DNA of 64,000 bases from Pomphorhynchus laevis (lineage: Eukaryota; Acanthocephala; Palaeacanthocephala; Echinorhynchida; Pomphorhynchidae), in the NCBI GenBank assembly GCA_012934845.2, contig WNNJ02000525.1, positions 27,513-91,512 of the forward strand. Reading direction: 5' to 3'. Both the position numbers and the translations under genes were made by a program. Of this stretch, positions 9,143 through 21,899 are shown piece after piece (within the stretch, counting starts at the first letter, position 1; the number at the start of each line of letters is the position of its first letter). Under the pieces are notes generated by a model. That model was not told where the DNA came from. It searched no databases and saw nothing but the letters and a program-made list of their open reading frames with translations.

Positions 9143-12024
9143 CTAATTAGGGTATTCCAGTGGTAGTGTTGAATGGCGGCATTGTTCATGTATCCATTTG
9201 TAGCATCGTGATTTAAACGTTCTCAAACTGGGGGCTGCAACGACTTCCTCAGGCAACGAATTCCACATGTTAATTCCTCTCCTTGAGAGTCTATACACTT
9301 TTGGTAATCTGCCAAATCTAAATTTATACAAGACTCTGCTATGTCCCCGCAACTGATCTACCCGCCTAGTGATTACATCGGTGGGATAACCTACCACATC
9401 ATTCGACATATGCCATATACATAGCATTTCCAAGGATATGAACCTATCACGTACCGACAACATCCCAATACGACTTAGACGTACATAATAGTCAATACCA
9501 CTTAAGCCAATACAGAGCCTCGATCCGCGCCTAAGAATATACTCCAGGTCTAATAGTTCTTGCTTAGTGACAGGGAAACAAGCCTGAATGCAGTACTCCA
9601 AGTGTGGCCTGACGATGGAGATGAATAACCTCTTGAACATGTGACAGCTTAACCAGAGGAATGCATTTGTAATATAATATAACGCCCTAGTAGCTTTACC
9701 TAGAAAGAAGTCGGTGTTCAACTTTGTTTTCAAGGATCTATGGACAATAATCCCTAAATCCTTATGATGAGACACTTCCTTTAAGACCATATCTCCAATA
9801 AAGTACCTTAGAGTTTCAATAGGGCGACCTAGTTGCATGAGGACACATTTATCAACATTCAACCGTAGTCCGGTAGAATCGCACCACTTGATCAGGGAGT
9901 TTAGATCATTTTGTAACGATACTCGATCAGCAGGACTTCTAATGATCGACCAAATCTTTAGATCGTCTGCAAACGCTAGATGAGAGCATGATAAGCGGAG
10001 TAGCAGATCATTAATGAAGATTATAAAGAGCAGTGGGCCAAGGACTGATCCCTGCGGTGCGCCAGAATTAATATCTACCGAATAAGAAAACATACACCCC
10101 ACACAAACTCGGAAAGACCTATTCGATAGAAATTCCCTGACCCACTCACAAATATATGAATGAAGTCCATAGTGATACAGTAAAGACACTATGCCGTCGT
10201 GTGGTACCCTATCAAAAGCTTTCGAAAAATCAAGGAATACTGTATGAACCTAACACCAGCCCCCAGAGCATCAGCCCGTTTTTCATGCGCAGTTAGTAGT
10301 TTAGTAAGGCATGAACGTCCGATCCTGAAACCATGTTGAGATTCAACCAATATGTGATTACGATCCAAATGATCCCTGATTCTACTAGCAATGATTCTTT
10401 CTAAAAGTTTGCAGAATACGCTAGTCAAGCTAATGGGCCGAAAGTCCGCGCAAAAGCTAGCAGGATGCTTTTTGGGAATAGGCACCACAATTGCACACTT
10501 CCAACTGTCAGGAATCCAAGATGTGTCTAAGCTGTATCTGAAGAACATAGTTAAATCATTGCTCAGTTCGTTCGCTAGGGATTTGACGAGGAAGGGGGCA
10601 ATATTGTCTGGTCCCGGAGATGTAAACGAATCGAGCTTCATAACCTCGTTCAACACCTCATCCACTCTGAGTGGACGAACACAACACCGATGAGCAACCG
10701 GAACATACTTCCAACTAAAGTCATGCAGTTTGTTAGAGGTCAAAGCCTGTACCAAGAAGCCATCAGCTAAATGTTGGGCGATTAGAGACGGATCGGTCAA
10801 AGTTTCAGTTGGCGTTTGGATTGAGCTAATTGTGGCGACAAGTGTTCTGTTGTTTCTTACATAAGACCAAAACCTCCTAGGATTCAAAGATGCATCCCTG
10901 GCAATACTATCTTCGTACGAATAGCGTTTCTGAAATTTTAGCCGATTGCATAAGTTCCGAGAGTCGATGTAGGCACGTTTTGAAGCAGGAGAACGCCTAA
11001 ATTCGCGCCACAATTTGTTGCGGGATCTTATAGCATCAAGAAGCTCTCTGTCGAACCAAGGAGGATGTCCATGCTTGAACTTGCAGGCACGTAGCGGAGC
11101 AAAGATATCAGAAATTCGCATCAATTCATCATGGAGCAGATCAAAGACTACAGAAACCTCCAAACCGAAGTGGATACGAAGACTATCACGGATACTTTTT
11201 GGGAAGCTTGCAGCTAGTTGACTAGCATCAACACAGGTGTTTGTCATAACAAACACCTGAAACGTCACCCAAACATTTAGTAAAGACCAAATCGAGTATA
11301 GAAGGCGTCCCTGTCGCACAAGTAGGTTATTAATATGTTGAACGAGTAGCATCTCGAGTAACAGAAAGTCACTTAGTACTTTCCCAATTCCGTGAATTGG
11401 TCGTGAATGACTATTTTTCCAGTCTATTTGGGGGATATTGAAGTCACCCAGGAGCAAAATCAGAGGATACGAAGATAAACTCAGCAAATGTGGTTTAAGA
11501 GAGTCAAATCTTAATTCATAGGACGGAGAACGGTAAAGAACGCAGAATCGGGATCGTTGACCATTTCCCAGTGTAAAAGCAAGACCTTCAAAGGAATAAC
11601 CAATATCGTCGCGAAAAGCCGAGATATTCGATACCAGGAGACTATTTCGCACATAGGCGGCTACCCCACCTCCACGTTTACCACATGAGCGATCCGAACG
11701 TATTAGAAAATAGTTAGGGATGGCAACACAGTCATCCGAAATGTCAGAATGTAGCCATGTTTCGGTTATACAAAATACATCAAAACGTTTCGAAGCAACT
11801 ATGAATTTAATTTCCGAGAACTGAGCCAGGAGACTACGAACATTTGAATAACCGACAAAAATGTTCGTATAATGGGAAAATTTGACACGCTCGGTGACAC
11901 TATCGAAGTCCACTAGTTTTTCTACACACGAACCATCACTACTAAAGAGGTCTGACTCTACAGAAGTAAGGGATGCCACCGGACAGTCGGACGCCACTTG
12001 ACCACCCGAAAATTCCGGACACAT
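9143..12024 (-). pseudogene. CR1-like ORF2 (endonuclease + reverse transcriptase)
   Basis: The ORF starts at 12024, overlapping the ORF1 end by 67 bases. The endonuclease is visible early (YSNVRSLL, FCITETWL, GGGVAAYVR, LLLGDFN), but its last part around 11200-11340 is scrambled and the usual SDH motif is absent. The linker (PPWFDRELLDAIRSRNKLW, RRFWSYVRNNR) and RT start (FRPISLTSVFCKLLERI, QHGFRIGRSC) follow. The frame changes at about 10250, inside motif A. The rest (9143-10189) has APQGSVLGPLLF and FADD-type motif C, then the C-terminus with RRGINMWNSLPEEVV and FKSR. Motif C reads FADD instead of YADD, which is common in CR1. Confidence 0.88.
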
Positions 12025-13079
12025 AGGTTGCCCTCACCACTTTCCAGCCGTCGATGCAGCTCGTTGAAAGCCTCGTGTCTTCTCAAACGATCTGCAGGAG
12101 ATAAATCACGGAGTATATGAAAATCAGAGCGCGATAATCTAAATGCATGCTTGAGTAGGAAGTCAACATGATCTTTTGAGTCTAGAACAACTTTTAGAAG
12201 TTGTTCGCTCTCAATTAACGGGGCTACTAGAGGAGCAACACATAAACTGCGGCGGGGATGCAATAGCTGCAGGTAAGCACAAGGACGCTCACTACAATCA
12301 CTACCCAGAGAACAGTTTTGAGAACAATCACTGCCCGAGGAAGTATTAACAGGAGATGACAAATCAACATTCGCATGCTTGAGGGCGGAACATTTCTCAT
12401 CTACATCAAGACCGACGCTGCTCGAGTCCAATATATGGGGATGAACAATAGAATCCAAAACATGAAGTTATTTGAAGGAGTAATCCATCACATTAGTCTC
12501 ATGCAATGCATCCCTAACGAAGCATTGATTTGAATTGTTATTGAAGGGTATGATTGAACGATCGTTCAATTCTAACTTCGACTGCTGCGTGAGAGAATGA
12601 TTGAGTACATGAATAGCATTATTGGTTCCTATCTCAGATGATTTGGGAGTGGCCGAAACATCATCAATCCCTGACAAAGAGCTGCTTGACTGTCTGAACG
12701 CTTCTGAACTCCGTTCTGGTTCGTTAATACTATGATCTTCCCCATCGTTGTGAATGTTTGAATCTGCGTTCCTCTTTAAAGCATTTATTGTTACTTGCTC
12801 GTCACAATGGCCCTTGAACAACAAGGAGAGTAATTCGGAGGTACAGAACCCACAAACAAAATCCCTAGACAGTAGCGATTTTGTCAGACAGGATGGAACG
12901 TTGACAGTTGTCCATATGTCGCATCCAGATCTGCTGCAAGAGACCTCGCGTTGCTGATACCCAGAGGAGGGGCTTGCTAATTTTGGTACAGTTTGATTGC
13001 GAGTACCGTTAATCTGCTGACTTGCTAAGCATTTTTTCGTTTCTGTCTTCTTTGTTCTTGCCATCGATTGTTGTGTCAA
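11958..13079 (-). pseudogene. CR1-like ORF1 with PHD-like finger
   Basis: Reading from 13079, the frame opens with a basic N-terminus. At residues about 48-80 there is a cysteine-rich stretch (CSRSGCDIW ... CGFC) with the spacing of a degenerate PHD finger, as in the ORF1 of CR1 elements. After a low-complexity serine/asparagine part there is an in-frame TAA at 12466-12468. The same frame then continues to 11958 with a second domain (LLKVVLDSKDHVDFLL, ILRDLSPADRLRR, VRNFRVVKW) typical of CR1/L2 ORF1 C-termini. The role would be RNA binding. One stop in about 373 codons suggests recent death. Confidence 0.75.
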
Positions 13080-13489
13080 CTCGCTTCGCTCGTTGTAATC
13101 GAATAATTGTGTGTTTAAGCTTGTGTGTTCGTTGGGCTTGCTTGTAAGTAGTTGCGTATTGTAAGTAGTAGCTTGTAAGTAGTAGTTGTATAGTCGACTG
13201 TGTGTATATTAATCTCTCAAACTCTTTTAGGTTGGTTAAATAACGTTGGTTATTTTGCTCCATTACCGAAAAGTACAACCATTAATAAATTCATCTACAT
13301 AACTTTGATTATTTGTTATCTGTAAATGTATATTGTATTTTTGCTCTCATTTCATGAATTACGTATTATTACAATACAAGGCTTTAGCTACAAGGGTTGT
13401 TTTGCCTACTCATCGATAACTTAACTATAGTAAAATGTACATGACAAAAAGTAAAATAAAAACAGTCAGATTCTTGGTGTGTAGTTCAA

Positions 13490-13695
13490 AAACTTATTAA
13501 AGACAGATGATCGAGAAGACAAGAAACGATTTACGAACATATTTGCAGTGATTTTTTCTTTTATTTGCTTGTTAATTTCCTTTTCGTTGTTTTTTTATTT
13601 TTTTTAATTTTCATTTTATTTTTCTTTTTTCCAAATTGTGATCAGGCAAAATAGTCTTATGGCTAAGCCTTGTACGAATAATAAATAATTATCCA
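13490..13695 (+). mobile_element. CR1-like LINE 3' tail
   Basis: The segment ends with an (A)GTCTTATGGCT hairpin-like motif, GCCTTGTACGAATAATAAATAA, equivalent to the 3' end of the CR1 at 9045 and of the piece at 32640-32700. Upstream is a T-rich run. It is a severely 5'-truncated insertion with no coding part. Confidence 0.6.
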
Positions 13696-13759
13696 ACCGC
13701 AAATGCGTGTGCTTCGTCAAATATATTAGATCATAGTACTTGGGTACTTTATACTTACT

Positions 13760-13915
13760 TTAAATCTTACTCACCAGCTTGCTCCCTCCCGAGTAAGCTG
13801 GTGAATTGTAATCAACAATTTTCGATTACATATTACCTCGCCGATCACACACTCGTAAGCGTTCGCTAAGCACATCATGGTTCGATTCTGACTGTAATTT
13901 CTAAGCGTCGCATTT
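13760..13915 (+). mobile_element. Possible tRNA-derived SINE head
   Basis: A 9-bp hairpin (CACCAGCTT ... AAGCTGGTG, 13771-13803) is followed at about 13850-13905 by a tRNA-like stretch, with AGCGTTCGCTAAGCAC in anticodon-arm position. A B-box-like GGTTCGATTCT follows at 13880-13892. I cannot fold a complete cloverleaf and the A box is weak. The sequence downstream (to about 14060) is moderately complex and non-coding and could be the SINE body. It could equally be a decayed tRNA pseudogene or chance. Confidence 0.35.
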
Positions 13916-14109
13916 GTTACGCTTTTCGCATATCTCCGTTTCCTTAAACGAGGTTCTACTTATATCTCCTCCGAGTATCGTGATTACTACCTAAATATTC
14001 GTCGTTCCTATTACTCTCTCCTACGAAGTAAGTGCACACTCTTATGGCAAAATAAACTCACTTATTCGAACCCATAGTCTACTTGACGCACTTTAAACTC
14101 ACTCCTTGC

Positions 14110-17100
14110 ATGTTCTACAACAACTAGTAACATCGATCCAAACTTGTTTTCTTCTTATCTTCAATTAAAATATGCCAATAATTTATCAGAAGGAGCAATC
14201 TTATTGATGGTTGATTTTCGAAACTCCTTGATCGTATTTGTGGATACCAACTCCCTAGGTAACATGTTCCACACTTTCAGGGTACGCTGCGACACTCTAT
14301 GCACACAGGCATTTTTAATGATCTTCAATTCTAAGACTAACTATGACACGTTGACAACTGCGTCTTCAAGAATTACACGTGCATTAGGAAATCCGCTATA
14401 AAACTTAGCAAACTTAAACATCGCAATCAAGTCTAGATATAGTAAGCAAGGTCGGGAAAAACACTTATATAACTTTACGAGATGCTGTGTACGACATGCG
14501 AGCTAGTGATGTACATAACTTAGATCCACGCTTAAAGATGCTATCGAGACTCAATTTCGCTTTGGGTACAAATAAAAACAGCCTGAATGCCATATTCTAT
14601 GAGACCTTATTAAAGCATTAAACAACGTTTTGAAGAACTCAACGTTCAACGAACAAAACGATTTTTTCATCGTATACAGGATGCGTCTGTTTTTCGAGCA
14701 TATACTATCATGTTCATGTGTGTCCGCCATAAAAAAGGAAAGTGTCTGCCTTTAGCGCATATACTATCAGTGTTAATATGTCTTTAATGATGATTGAACA
14801 ACGATACCTAAATCACGTGTGAAGGATATTGAGTTTGCCAAACAGGATCCTAACATATAACTAGAGTGCACTATACCCTTATCAAACCGTTAGTGAACAC
14901 ACTTATCAATATTTTAACATGTACCAACGCGACAACTCCATTCGTGAATCACATTTAAGCCTAACTGCAATGTATATAGTCTAATTATGATTCAAATTTT
15001 GTCCAAACCTTAATATTGTCAGCAAAATCTAGGTGCCTACAGCTCATTTGAGCCAGTAATGAATGTATTTAGATAAATATTAAACAGAAGAGGACCAAGA
15101 ACTTGAGGCACATTACATTTGTCATAACGTGATAAAGACAATCTCGATCCCACGCGGACGCAAATGCGACAAAATCTGTTTAATCTAATTCACTACAATT
15201 GGATTGATGCCATAATTTATGAGCACTTATAAAATATGACAATGGCGTATACGATCAAAAGCCTTGCTAAAATCTAAGAAGATATAATCCACAGCCATAT
15301 CATCAGAAACACTGCCAGCCCATTCTTCCCTTGCACAAAGCAGATTGGATAAGCACGACCTACCTGCTGTAAAACCATGTTGATCTGGATTTATCAGTTT
15401 CGCTCGCTGTAAGAAACTCACTATGTATTTACAAATAATGCGCTTAAATACTTCGCTCACAATACTAGTTAAGCTTACCGGTCCTTAGTTTTCAGGAATG
15501 TGAACGTCACCCTACTTAAATACTGGAACAACAACAGTGCATTTCCAGTAGAGCGGGAGCTTACAAGTCTCAACTGATAGTCGAAACAACTTTGTCAATG
15601 GATGAGCTAGACGGTGACGCAAAGTATGAACTAGCAAAAGGTGGATGCTATCTGATCATGGAGACGAATCAATCGATAGTCTGGTTAGCTCATAATATAC
15701 CGAAGATGGTGTGACGACAATAGGCGTGTATGAATCACGGTGTGAATATAAGCAATGGTTTATTTTGAATTATTGGCGATCTGTACACTAGAGTCGATAA
15801 TTTCATCGCCGAGCTTTAGCGTCGATATAAGCCGCCTATCACTTTTATTTCGATGGACATATTACCAAAATACTTTTGGGGCTGAGTTGATTGAATTAAT
15901 TATTGTAAACTTGTAGAGAACTTATTTCTTAACTCGAAGCCTATCCGACTTATTTCGACAAGCATTATACTTAGAACGATATGATGAGCCGAAGCGGTAT
16001 ATCCTGTAAAGACTATTCCTGTTACTTATCAACGTTTTCAATTCAGAGTCAAACCATTGAGGTATCTATAGTTTAGTAATCATTATACGCTTCCTAGGGG
16101 CAAAGCGATTAGAAATGATTATCAACTTCTCACGAATGTTTTTCATTGCTCATGGATGTCAGCAGTATGCTTCAAACGAGATAGAGGTTGCACACTCAAC
16201 AAGTGATGCTTTATCTACACAGTGCCACATACGTTTAGACAATACACTTTCGACGTTATCACAAGACTGCATTCCAAATATGTTGACATCAAAAATCAAA
16301 ACTCAATGATCACTATTGCCGGCAAGAGGACTATCATACAAATTTAGAACGTCATTGAGCGATCGAGAAGTTTGAAAATAGTAAACGAGTAGTAAAATCA
16401 TTTAGTAAACGAGTAGTAAAGTTACTTACAATTTCTGATGATGATTCCAAACTAAAATCGAAAATTCAATAAATTTTCTGACTCATGCGGGGCGTCTTGC
16501 AATTTCAATTTTGATCATTTAACATTGACCCCGAGCACCTTTAGTTTCCATGAGTAGTAAAATCTACATGTTGAATGATAAGAAAATCCTCATGCAAAAA
16601 GTTCCAAAGCAACTCACTGTTGCGCACCTGAACTGAGGAGCTGCACCATCAATATCGACTCGATTACCTGGGATATTAAAATCTCCGTATAATATGAACA
16701 GATGATTATTGTTGAATGAACTTATCATACTTTCACATAACTTAATACTTAAGCAGTATGACTTTGGTTTTCGGTAAAAACGCCCATATGTCAAAATCTT
16801 ACCATAAAACAGGCATTTTTACAATCAACAATATAAAAGTACCACTGCATATGAGTAAGTGAACATGTGGTTCATTTTTATGCCAGACATGACATAAAAA
16901 GTAACTGCTGCCCCTCTGCGATGTGCGTCCTTCTCTACACGAATGATATTGAAATTAGACACGCTTATGATACTATCATCTATTCCTCCATCATTAATTC
17001 ATGTTTCAGAAATGGCAAATATGTTAACCTCCGAAGATAAAATTATATGGAGACAATCATTGATATTATATAATTAGCTACGTATGTTGCTGTAGCCAAC

Positions 17101-17900
17101 TTTCAACCGATTATTTACAACAATCTTCGACGAGGACAACACATACAAATAATCGAAGTTAGCAAGCTCACCTATATTTTCTCAATATCATTGTTTCATC
17201 ATATGTATAAAGGAAGCCACCGAACAAATTGTTTCGTTGGCAAACCTGAAAATTTTGTATGCATGGATTTGTCTTCCCCAGAGTATAAGCGATCTGCCAT
17301 CTCAGCTTTTGCTTGCCTCATACGTTCACTCTCATCACGAGATAAATTCTTGAATATGCGAACATTCTACCCCTTTAGTCTTTTACCCCGGGTCAACAAT
17401 CACGATGCTTCCTCGAGAGATCCAATGACCATTTTTGATAGATGAGGTCGACCACTATTATTATCACGAATTCCTAGACATAAAAGCTTCTTCAATTTGA
17501 GAGTTGCAGTAATCATTTATCCACTTTAACGAACGTTTTACATAATATTTCACGTATAGACCTCACGTCGTCATCTAAACGGCAATATGCACTACTCAAA
17601 TGCGATTCGACTACATTCGCGAAAATGACGCATTTAGATTTATCGTCCAATTTACTTTTCAAATTATCATCTAATAAGTGTCAGGGGCTTCATCTATGGA
17701 ATCCGATTCTCTATGGTCAACAACGGGTACACCGACATGCTTCTCTGGAAACTAAGGATGATTCCCCTGTCGCCTCTGTTCAAGGGTCGATAATGTTGAT
17801 AGGTTTATCTTGGTGTTCAAATAATTGATCGGTAAGTCATCTTAATATCAGATAGGGCTCGAAAATTGCGGATTACAGACATATTTTTGAACATCTCTAT
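14110..17900 (-). mobile_element. CR1-like LINE, old full-length-type relic
   Basis: The same gene order as the 9-13 kb CR1 can be followed on the minus strand. Endonuclease pieces lie at 16564-16794 (YGRFYRKPKSYC, ILYGDFNIPG), RT start to motif A at 15227-15460 (QHGFTAGRSC, FLDFSKAFDRI), and a C-terminal NMLPRELVSTNTI-like segment near 14230-14400. Between these the frames are riddled with stops and small indels. No open frame is longer than about 80 codons, so it is much older than its neighbour. The 5' part (17000-17900) is assigned by position only. Confidence 0.7.
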
Positions 17901-18064
17901 TTGAATTGTCGACAATTAAACAAACTAATGTGGATTGTGGAGAACACTGTCCGGATCGAGAACGTGAATGTATTGTAATTGACTGTGTGGATGCTTATTC
18001 GTCTCCGGAGTCGCAATAATAGCAAGACGACCCGCTTGATTTTACTGCATTTTGATTGATCTAG

Positions 18065-18099
18065 AATTGCTTTCATAATTACTCATTATGAAAGCAATT
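18065..18099. repeat. Perfect 15-bp hairpin
   Basis: AATTGCTTTCATAAT (18065-18079) and its exact reverse complement (18085-18099) flank a 5-base loop. No coding frame spans it. The purpose is unknown. Confidence 0.8.
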
Positions 18100-19239
18100 A
18101 ATTTTACTCATTATGACTGTTGGATGTCCTCACACTCTTCTTCAAACCTGTGTTAGGCTGGGTCGACTTTGCCCCTCCTTCGAATGTGATAATGCATCAA
18201 GTGCATTCAACAGACATTGCTAAACTGCACTAAATAACATATCTTGTCACTAGTTGAATGAACACCTTCTGTGTCAACACCCTCCTTCGTGAAAAGGAGG
18301 GTGCCTCCTTCTTTTGATTGAAGTGTTCCATTTAAGAGCACTTTAATCAAATGACTTAAAATGTTGAAAATACAATAAACATTTTCTCTTGAATATGTCT
18401 TTTAACCTATTCATGTATTTTATATTTTTAACTTGATTTTGCTTTATTAAGATTTTGTTTCATTATTTAATTGTAAAATGCTAATTTATTTAAGTACTGA
18501 CAATAACTTCATGTTTCAAACAGCTAACGATACTTTGTCAAACTCTGTTCTAAAATGTCTAGGACATATGCATTGTGTGGATTTTCATTGTTTATTCAAC
18601 GAGATAAATGAACTTCATTTATGTATAATAAGGCAACAATTATCTCTAGAGCATGATGTGGTTGCCAATTAAATCTCGGAAAAATATTAAAATTGTATGA
18701 GTCATTTTTATAAACTCAGATATAGTAGTTTTATTTGTCGAATGGGGTAAAAATTATATTTTAATAGTGGGCTAGCTACTAGTAAAACTACACTATCCAG
18801 AAGATAATATTTGAATGTTTGGCATAATACGGGAAACAATAATTTTTTTATTTTAAAGCAGCAAATTCAGTGGTATCTCGATGGGAAGTTGTCATACGAC
18901 CCCAAACTTTAGATTGTATTTAAATACTATTGAGATATCACTAAATACGACTTTTAATGAAAATGTCTGTTTTCCAGAATGTCGTTTACGGAAAAGATCC
19001 TGTCAAACTGATTAAGACTCAAGATTTACTTACATCAAATTATTATTGATACAGAGATGTAGCCAAACTGGCTGTTTTGCTTTCTTACGAAATTGTAAAA
19101 TTCATCAAATTAACACAGATTTTAAGAATTACGTAGGCAGTTCTCGTTCAAAATATAAAATTTTTGAATTGCGGACTTAAATAACTTTAGATCGGATCTC
19201 ACTACTGTATCCTGAAGACAATTTCATTAACTAGTTAAG
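18100..19239. other. Non-coding stretch
   Basis: AT-rich sequence with no recognisable protein or repeat. It includes a short GC-richer patch at 18120-18310, containing the near-palindromic CACCCTCCTTCGTGAAAAGGAGGGTG (18277-18302), whose arms CACCCTCCTT/AAGGAGGGTG pair perfectly. The patch may be the eroded 5' end of the CR1 relic to its left. Confidence 0.45.
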
Positions 19240-19960
19240 CTGTGTGATATTCTGGTAAGCCTCGAGCAATATCATGTGATAATGTTTTTAGTGCCATGGA
19301 ATGAACTCTGTCAGACTCTGTCATTTAATGTGATGTATTTGGAGGGCTACCTCTTGTGGTTTCTGACCATATGCCGCGTTACTGTCATATCTAATGAAAA
19401 CAGTCTAGCACGGATACTTTCCATATTAAGAATTGACAGCCTGTCCGTATAATTATTTCGATATAATTTGAGACGTAATTTGCTACCTCTTCGAAGAATT
19501 CTCTCCAAATCCTCGATTTCACCTGTGGTCATTGGAAACGATGCCTGAATACCGTATTAAATATGTAGTCTGGCTAATGCATTAAATAAAGATTCAAGTG
19601 AATTTGGCGATAGAGAGATGTAATAGTTCTTAATGAGAAATAGCGCTTTTCGAGCTTTGATAATACGTCTATCTGTATCTACTCTTACCCTAATACTACG
19701 ATAACATACAATTCCCAGCATAAACCGTATTTATGCTTTCAATGTCATTTAATCCCGACAAATTCCGAATGTAGAGTTGAATTATCTACACATAAATGAT
19801 AGCATGTTTGAACATTAAATAATAAACCAGTATCAAGACTCCAAGAGAATATTTTATCAATATTAGCTTGCAGGTGACAGTAATCTTCTAACGACTCCAT
19901 CTTAATGTAAATCTTCATATCGTCTGCATAATTAAGGCACGTTCACATTTTTTATATTGT
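19240..19960 (-). mobile_element. CR1-like LINE C-terminal relic
   Basis: The frame 19347-19532 (EIEDLERILRRGSKLRLKL, YTDRLSILNMESIRARLFSLDM) aligns by eye with the ORF2 segment ELLDLEYILRRGSRLC...RIGMLSVRDRFISLEM of the CR1 at 9-13 kb. Frames upstream (19560-19960) carry further thumb-region scraps. The rest of the element is absent. Confidence 0.65.
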
Positions 19961-20794
19961 TAACAAGTTTCTCCGAGTAATAAATAGTAGCATATAACTT
20001 ATTTAAACATTTATAAATAAATATAAATATCATCAACATCCAAATAATCTATTATGTAAAATGCCATTATCCTTACACCAAAATTAAAAGTATCTTTCCA
20101 ATATCATATAAAGAAGGGGTGTAATTAGTCTCTATATCTTGACATTAGGATTAACATGATCCTCATTATGTCAATTACAATATTATAATATCGTAATTAT
20201 AATTGAAGTAAAACGAATAGAAATAATGCTTACAAATATTGAATAGTATGTACAAATTATTGAAAATAATATTTAAAACCAATAATACCGAATAAACCAA
20301 AATTTTATTTAAAAAAAATAAAGAGGCAATTAAGAGACAACCAACACTCGAAGAGCCTAGTAGTGGCATTAGTTATATAAAAACTCAAAGCAATAGAGAT
20401 TACGCAAATATAAAGCGCTATGGATAAGTCTTAGCAAGATATAAACGATAATTACAGTTGAAAGGGAATATGAAGAATTGGTATTTTCATTACACCGAAA
20501 TAACGGTTGTAATCTTCAAGCACAAGCAAAAATATAAATTGTTTAACTTGAAAATTTTTACTTTTATGGGTTTCGTTATCTGTAAATACATAACTGAACG
20601 TGTAAAAAACTCGTTTAAATCATTGATACAATAGTTAAATATTTGTTGAAGAATTGCAAGGTAGGGAACAAATATGAGTGGGAATTTTTACCAACAGTTA
20701 TTAAATAATATCAGGTACGTGATGCTACCATATTCTACAAAACCTAAACTATACAAGTAAATTATCTATTCAATTAAAAACTAATTCATTTTAG

Positions 20795-20850
20795 AATTAC
20801 AATATTTCAGCACCAGCTGAGGTCATCCTCAGGAACAAGAGTAATTTGTA
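20795..20850 (-). mobile_element. Penelope-type terminal relic with hammerhead-like core
   Basis: The minus strand reads CCTGAGGATGACCTCAGC then GGTGCTGAAATATT. This has a CUGANGA box, a possible stem II (ACC/GGU) and a GAAA box in hammerhead order. Similar strings occur at 26590-26650 (minus) and 37105-37145 (plus), so it is a repeated terminal motif. No cleavage triplet or closed stem I can be assigned, so it is a decayed relic at best. Confidence 0.35.
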
Positions 20851-21166
20851 AACATAAATAGTAAAAACAAAATAAAATTGATCGATATTTTTTATTAAAT
20901 AGTCATGTTGAAGTAACAATGAAATGTTTATGTTTTTAATGATTCAAAAAATAATTTTAATCATTTAATCATTTTAAATTATTAAAATTAATAAATATGC
21001 CAAAATAATTTTTTAATATATACAAATTTATATAAATATAAATTTATATTTGTATCATATAAGTTTATATTAAATGTAAATATAATTTAATTTACAATAA
21101 GGTATATAATAACAGCATACAATATTATACCCTCAAAGTCTCACCGACTTTTCATAATTTTCATAA

Positions 21167-21899
21167 TTTAGTTCAAAAATCACAAATCTTAAAATACTGG
21201 TTACTTCTTAAGTTACCAAGTTTAAAATTTGCAAATTTACTTCAAATTATAAAATTAATTTTAATTTTTCATATTTAATGTTTAATGCACTAATATATTA
21301 TATATATTTGTGACTATTATATTATATTACTATTATATTACTATTATAGTTTTGTAACTATTTGGTAATTTAATTGTAGATAAAAGATATGATTTTGTCA
21401 GCAAAAAGAAACAATTATATTTATATTTAGTTTAAGCAATCTCAAATCATAAAATACTGGTTGCTCCTCAAGTTACCCTACTCAGAAAAATATATATTTG
21501 CAGTGTGCGATTTAATTAAATTAATTGGGTATTTATATTTTTAATTATTTAAACAAATCATGTTAATTATAAACGCATTTACGCCTATACGTAGTACTGC
21601 AATTTTAACGTTAAATATCTAAATATCTTTTTATAATTTTATAAGTTTTTAATGTGATTTTATTAGTGTGGAAATATTTGCATAATTTATCTGGTAATTA
21701 AAATCGTCATAATTACTTAAAGTAATATATTTTTATAACTATTTGGTAATTTAATTTTAGATAAAAGATATGATTTTGTCAGCAAAAAAAACCATTTTAT
21801 TTATAATTTACAATCAAGAATCGTAAAATACTGGTTGCTCCTTTAGTTACCTTTTCCAAAAAATATATTTGCAGTGTGCGACTTAATTAAATAAATTAA
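21167..21899. repeat. Direct repeat family, period about 380 bp
   Basis: Two copies (about 21350-21527 and 21731-21899) share TAACTATTTGGTAATTTAAT, GATAAAAGATATGATTTTGT, AAATACTGGTTGCTCCT and GCAGTGTGCGA. A third, partial copy lies at 21167-21220 (AAATACTGGTTACTTCTTAAG). There is no coding potential. This may be the remains of a tandem satellite or of a small non-autonomous element. No hammerhead core was found in it. Confidence 0.65.

Larger units (their letters stand above)
9045..13290 (-). mobile_element. CR1-like LINE, nearly complete
   Basis: The minus strand holds ORF1 (13079-11958) overlapping ORF2 (12024-9143), then a short 3' UTR. The UTR has a small hairpin (AGCC-TTTT-GGCT) and ends in an ATAATAATAA-type tail at about 9045. 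That 3' end recurs in the pieces at 13490-13695 and 32640-32700, which fixes the family's true end. The overlapping ORFs and PHD-like ORF1 fit the CR1 group. The element carries very few breaks (one stop in ORF1; a frame change and a small loss in ORF2), so it is one of the youngest LINEs here. The 5' limit near 13290 is uncertain. Confidence 0.88.
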
